A stretch of 64,000 nt of DNA from Agaricus subrufescens (lineage: Eukaryota; Basidiomycota; Agaricomycetes; Agaricales; Agaricaceae). Below the pieces are notes generated by a model, which saw only the letters and a list, made by a program, of their open reading frames with translations, did no database searches and was not told the DNA's origin. Of the stretch, positions 59,316 through 64,000 are shown in pieces. A program made the translations under genes and the position numbers. The stretch covers positions 992,001-1,056,000 of the forward strand of contig CM057065.1 in the NCBI GenBank assembly GCA_029945375.1, read 5' to 3'. How positions within the stretch are numbered: the first letter of the stretch is position 1; each line of letters starts with the position of its first letter.

Positions 59316-59987
59316 GAAGCAACGTCGGGGGATGAGGGAAAGATCATCCCAACCCTGTCTTGTACACGCCGCACATGAGCAATTGATGTGATCAAAAGTT
59401 AGTGTTGAACACAGCCGCTGTACTTAAGCTGTGCGTTGGAGGGACGGTGAGACGTGGCAGGTGAAGCGACTGGATCCTGGGATTAAAGATCATTGACATT
59501 AGTAGATGTAAAGTAATAAAAAGGTCATCATAGTAACAAAGCCAAGACCCATAAAATCGTGTATTTCGCTGAGAATCCGGATTAAATCCTCCATCAAGAT
59601 TTTTTTTTTCTTTTTTTGGTGGAGCCAGGAGCTACCATCGCAAACAAGTTCAGCATACTAGCTCCGCTGGAGGCCAGTGTCACAGGAGCAACTGGAATAA
59701 CGAGGAATCGAGAGAGGCCGGCTTACCAAAAACGAGCACCGTGAGTGTTGAGTCGACGGGAAGGACTGAGGATAACCAGATGAAGGAGGCATTGATTAAT
59801 CAACAACTTGACCATCACAACGCCATGACCAGCGGTAATTTCTTGGCCACGCCAAGGCACTGAGACTGTAAAACACCCTGCTGCCGAAATAATCTAGTAC
59901 TAAGACTTACCATAGTCCGGGCCGGTGATAATGAGTGAAATGCGCTGCTCATCTACTTCAGTCGATTATTGTTACATAGTTCATATA
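59316..59987. other. Intergenic region between NLR D and NLR E
   Basis: Promoter side of NLR D and 3' flank of NLR E. A long T-rich tract lies at about 59600-59617. No gene or structured repeat is seen. Confidence 0.35.
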
Positions 59988-62883
59988 TCATACAGTGCTA
60001 CCATACTTCCTACGCACCTTCTGTGTGAATCTACACCAAAAGTGGTAGTTCCATTCAGACATACCGTCCACCTCATCAACAAATCGAAGCTCTACGCAAC
60101 ATGCTCCAGTTGAAGTGAACAGAATCGGGACAGAGCGATCAGAAGATTGAATCTTCAGCCATCCGAGCTGGTATTGAAGTCGATCCAAGCAGCGAGCGCA
60201 GCCGGCCGGCCAGAAAGTGGTGACCCAGTTATGAATGTTTCCTTCCCCCCACTCTCCTTCGCGCGAATGCTTCATTACACGACTTCAAAATGTGATTACA
60301 ACAAACAAGACCATTCACTCACAGTGCAAGATAGATTCCATGGGTCAGATAGGCCCGTCGTTGCTGCATTGGGATGGGAGAATTGCAACTTAATTGGATA
60401 AATCATCTTCGAGGTGTCAATCAGGGTTAGGGGTATCTGTTTAAGTACGCCTCGCATTGCGAACCCGCCACGTCGAGGTGCAACCTGGTGTAGAGTTTCA
60501 GTCCTACGGCGTAGAGAAGTAGATGAAAGAGTACTCACAAATACTGAATCACATAGCTGAGAATGCGGGAATCGGGGAGTATAAAGCTGGAACCGAGTAG
60601 CCAGGATATGTATGCAGAACTCGGTCTGGAATGAGGGATCTCTGCGCTCTATACCCAAAGCAAACTCTCCCATTGCTAATCTATACATGTTCAACCTCGT
60701 CAGCTTATCTCCCCGGCCGCCTCCTCCACCAATCGGCCAGGTAAGAAAAATATTTGCTCCAGTTCCAGGACCACACGCTAGGGCTCCACAGTATAGATTA
60801 TTACTCATGCCACCAAAATCAATACCATCAGTAGCTTCATTTAAGATTCGAAAAGCACATTGAGTCTCCAATTGTTGAGCCTCTTGCGCAATATCTGGTG
60901 AAAACCCAGATCGCGTGAAGTCGGATATATAATCAAGGAATGACTTATGGAACGGACCAAGGCCTTCTTCGTGAGCTTTGTCCCGGCTAGGGACGCGTAG
61001 AACAGAGCGAAGATGATTAAGGGCAGCATAAACTTCATCAGGTCTCATGCCTAGCCAGTTGCACAGTAAAACGAGGCTACTGCCTGGCCAGGGATACCCG
61101 TCCTTGTGTGAGGCTAATACCAACAGGAGTTTCCGCGTGTTTGTCATGAATTTCGAGGGTACATTCGAAAGGATTCGCGCATACAACGCATCAAGTAACG
61201 CAAGTGGATGTTCCTCCCGTACGGTCACTCCGCCAGTGCTAGCATGACAGTCAATGACATTCAGGACGTCGGAAAGTTGTGAGGCTGGGCTTCCGACGGC
61301 CAAGTCGTCGATATATCTGATCACTGTGTGCGCATAGGCAAATAGCCCACCCGCCGCATCAGCGAGTTTCCACAAATCCCGTTCATCAGGCCAACCCCGA
61401 CCAACTGACTCTGTTGCATTTCCAATTTCGGTTAGCTCATGGCGAAGGTACTGCTCCACATCAGCGCGAGCTTCATCAGAGTCTACTGGGATGTCCTCCT
61501 TCTCATATGCGGGTATAACGTCGTGTCGAGAAAACAATGAAGTGATATGCGGCTCAGGGCGGCTGGCAATCAACCATACAATGGGTGAAGAAGGGTACTG
61601 GATGCAGAGATTGAAGATGAGGCGGATAAGCTCTTGTTGAGTTCGAGGGACGTTACACTCGTCAAGGCCATCAATGATGATCAAGATGCGATTTGCATTC
61701 AATTGGGAGTGGTGAACAAAAGGCTCAACAATGAGCTTTCTGAACTGCACAGGCATCGAAGACTGAAGGAGAGATGGGTCGCGGGTAATCTCGTCCTGGA
61801 TGAGATGACGATACACCTCTAGTTTGGCAGCAAATTGGTACGCAATGGTCATGACGGCCTTGGCTCCATCATTACGTCCAAGAACAGATAAGAAAACGGA
61901 AGCATGAGCAGTAACCGGGAGATCGGGAGACTCAGCGACATTCTGCATAATCGCTGACTTTCCAACTCCAGCTGCACCAACCACCCAGCGGACTTTTTTC
62001 ATGCCCTCACAACTGGCGATGAATTCTAAGCACCGCTTGAGTATGGCCAAACGAGTACCGGGGTGACATCGTGGGGGTGGATAACGGGCGGAGGAATCGA
62101 ATGCGGCTCCCGGTATCGTCTCATTCAGAAGATCTTTCATGACTACGAAGATAAATTAGTAGAGGTAACAGAATTGGAATAAGAGATTGCACACTTTGAT
62201 TTGAGGCAACATTACAGCTAGTGACTATCCACCATTCCATAAGTATTGGGGCACAGATATTGCGGAGAAAATCTTACTATTGTTCTCAATGAACGTTCCT
62301 GTCACAGTGAAGTTGTGGGCTTGATTGAACATACCCGGATTCTGAATGTGCGAGTACAGGCCTAAAGGTTGCTAGAGGTAGATCAATGTCTTCATTCGCG
62401 TTGGACATCTAGAAGGACACTTACACCTAGTGGTTCTGAATCCAGGGATTGTTGTGATGGAATGGAGCTTGACGAAACCTGTGATGGCCGAGGCTGCGCA
62501 AATGGAATTATATCCGTGGCAAAATCGGTTGGCAGTCGGGCAGCAGAGCTGTGTAAGCCAAGTATTTCAGACGAATCTGGTTTAACGGCACGGGTCGGCG
62601 CCGTCGAATCTGATACATGCATGGATCCATCAGTGGGGTTGCCCAACCATCCCTCGTCTTCAGCACTAGAGCGTCCCGCACAATTTGGGGGATCAGCTGA
62701 TATCCGTTGGGGAGTGCCAATCGCAGTACCCAAGTTTGGTCCCAGCGTATCACGTCTTGGAGAATGACGAGAGGCACGTATAGCATCGAGAGGATCCGTG
62801 AGATGACGCCTTGGTGAATATGAGCGTGAGCGCTGACGGTGAGGACGTTGGAATCGGGGAGAGCGAGGGGAAGATGGAGGCAT
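59988..62883 (-). CDS. NACHT-type STAND NTPase with CxxC/CC C-terminal module (NLR E)
   Basis: Fourth cluster member. Start at ATG 62883 (MPPSSPRSPRFQRPHRQRSR, followed by SYSPRRH). The motif exon near 62279-62340 reads GMFNQAHNFTVTGTFIENN. The NACHT exon has GAAGVGKSA (61952-61978), ILIIIDGLDEC and VWLIASRPEPHI. The frame stays open through a 54-base stretch (60485-60538) that has good intron borders and corresponds to real introns in the sisters, so I remove it, joining DSVF to VAPRRGGFAMRGVLKQIPLT. Then KLQFSHPN..DPWNLSCT and a last exon HSREGEWGEGN, WVTTFWPAGCARCLDRLQYQ, GACCVELRFVDEVDGMSEW and KYGSTV at the stop, 59988. All NTPase motifs are intact. Function as for the other NLRs, inferred. 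Confidence 0.82.
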
Positions 62884-64000
62884 CAATAAGGGTTAAGCTG
62901 GGAGATTATCGAAGCTACCTAACACAGGTAAGTTAATCATCACAGCACTACATTGCTCTGCCACGATTTCTCCTTGCACAATACATCTCCTCCTCCTTCG
63001 TTGCTCGACTACCGATATCTTATACCTGTCTTGTACATACTAGTTGCAGTCAGACTGTTAACTGTATCACGCACTATAGTCGTGACAAGGATCGGCCCGA
63101 TCGGTATTTCGGAGTTTACCGTAAGCCATGCCGTATGAAGAAACCAGTACAACCTCAAGAACTCAGGCCTCAGGGTTAAAATGGCTAAGTCAAGAACAAT
63201 GCTACGCTCACTTTTCCGACCATCATTTTCAATGCCACCAACAACTCGAAATCTTGGTGGCCGGGCACAAATGTCAAGTGTATAAGTGGTGGTCTGTGCG
63301 AGGCACGAGCACAGAACATTTTCTCGGAAGGGATCGTGTGTGTGTGTGTTTACAGGATTATAGAATTCGTCGAGATTAGTGTTACGTATTCACCACCTAT
63401 TGTCTTTACCCCTTCTACTTGCCTAGCGTCGCGTCCTTTTTCTTCACTTTCTTAATTCCCACCCACCCAGTACCCTACTAGTACAATAGAGCCGAAGTAG
63501 CAGACTAGAATACGCAGGTGTCGTCGGAGTAGAAACACTCGGGGCGACCCGACTGCATCACCCACTCCGACCTCACCACCTGGGGATCTACACGATCTCC
63601 CACTCCCCAAATTTCGTGCGCATTCGTGTCCTCACTTCTTCTCTAAACACTGTATACGATTCCCCACAGTATCCGTCCACTGATGAGATGTGGTGTTCAC
63701 CATATTCAAATCCTCTTTCGTTTTTCAATTGATCAACGCCAGGAAGGTTTGTGCCGTTGCGTACCAGTTATTGATAATTTGACGTGCATGGAATTGTGTG
63801 GCATTCAAGTGGTCATCTCTGATTCAACGTCGGAAAAGTCTGACCAGCCTATCTTAGATGCCCCATTCACAAATCCGTGCTCGTCAACAATCAACCCCAA
63901 CATCTCATTGTTTTCATATCGAGGGACCAGAGAATACAGCCCGCAAAGTACACCACATGGGGTAACTGATCAAAAATGATGAGAATAAAATTCAAGCAGG
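62884..64000. other. Right-edge region upstream of NLR E
   Basis: Contains the promoter of NLR E. Short plus-strand frames (for example 63128-63379 and 63683-63979) have ATG starts but no recognisable features. A (GT)n run of about 12-13 bases lies near 63338-63350. No gene called. Confidence 0.3.

Noticed and set aside
63338..63350. Short GT dinucleotide run
   Set aside because: Ordinary microsatellite of little length; no functional reading.

Overview
The window is nuclear DNA from a filamentous basidiomycete, most likely an agaricomycete mushroom (inference). Nearly every gene is broken by short introns of about 48-65 bases with GT..AG ends. The gene content fits: GH25 lysozymes, an aspzincin protease, a bHLH factor with long Ser/Gly/Asn tracts, F-box-like proteins and NACHT-type STAND ATPases (fungal NLRs). 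I see no bacterial-style operons, tRNA or rRNA genes, CRISPR arrays or complete autonomous transposons.

Layout. 1-21 kb is mostly housekeeping: the 3' end of an unknown gene, exonuclease 1 (minus), a small Ser/Pro-repeat protein (minus), the Pol I/III subunit AC19/RPC19 (plus), an epoxide-hydrolase-like enzyme (minus), a tiny two-intron gene (plus), a solitary NACHT protein (NLR A, plus), a METTL16-fold-type small methyltransferase of the EFM7/NNT1 group (minus) and MSH6 (plus). EXO1 and MSH6, partners in mismatch repair, lie only about 11 kb apart. 22.8-39 kb holds a bHLH regulator, a 609-bp inverted-repeat (MITE-like) element, a three-span membrane protein, an F-box-like protein, a secreted M35 protease, a decayed copy of the membrane protein and a YVH1-type dual-specificity phosphatase. 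39-47 kb has two tandem secreted GH25 lysozymes and the COPII coat gene SEC24.

47-63 kb is the accessory part. Four tandem, same-strand paralogous NACHT genes (NLR B, C, D, E) share one plan: an Arg/Ser/Pro-rich first exon, a short exon with a hydrophobic motif of the type GMFNQAHNFTVTGTFI, the NACHT core, and a C-terminal module with a CxxC pair, a CC pair and an FVD..DG.SEW core that I do not recognise. A truncated copy of the 3' end of NLR C sits just behind SEC24. Between NLR C and NLR D, on the opposite strand and divergent from NLR C, lies a single-exon gene. Its product has a charged, Pro-rich body and ends in an Asn/Gly-rich tail (QINGGNFVQM) resembling the NLR N-terminal motif. The arrangement recalls the fungal NWD2/HET-S pair, in which a STAND receptor and a neighbouring effector share an amyloid-forming motif. 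This candidate receptor-effector system is the most interesting thing in the window, but it rests on motif reading by eye.

Limits: gene models were spliced by hand. Starts of multi-exon genes and the 5' exons of the NLR genes are the least certain parts.
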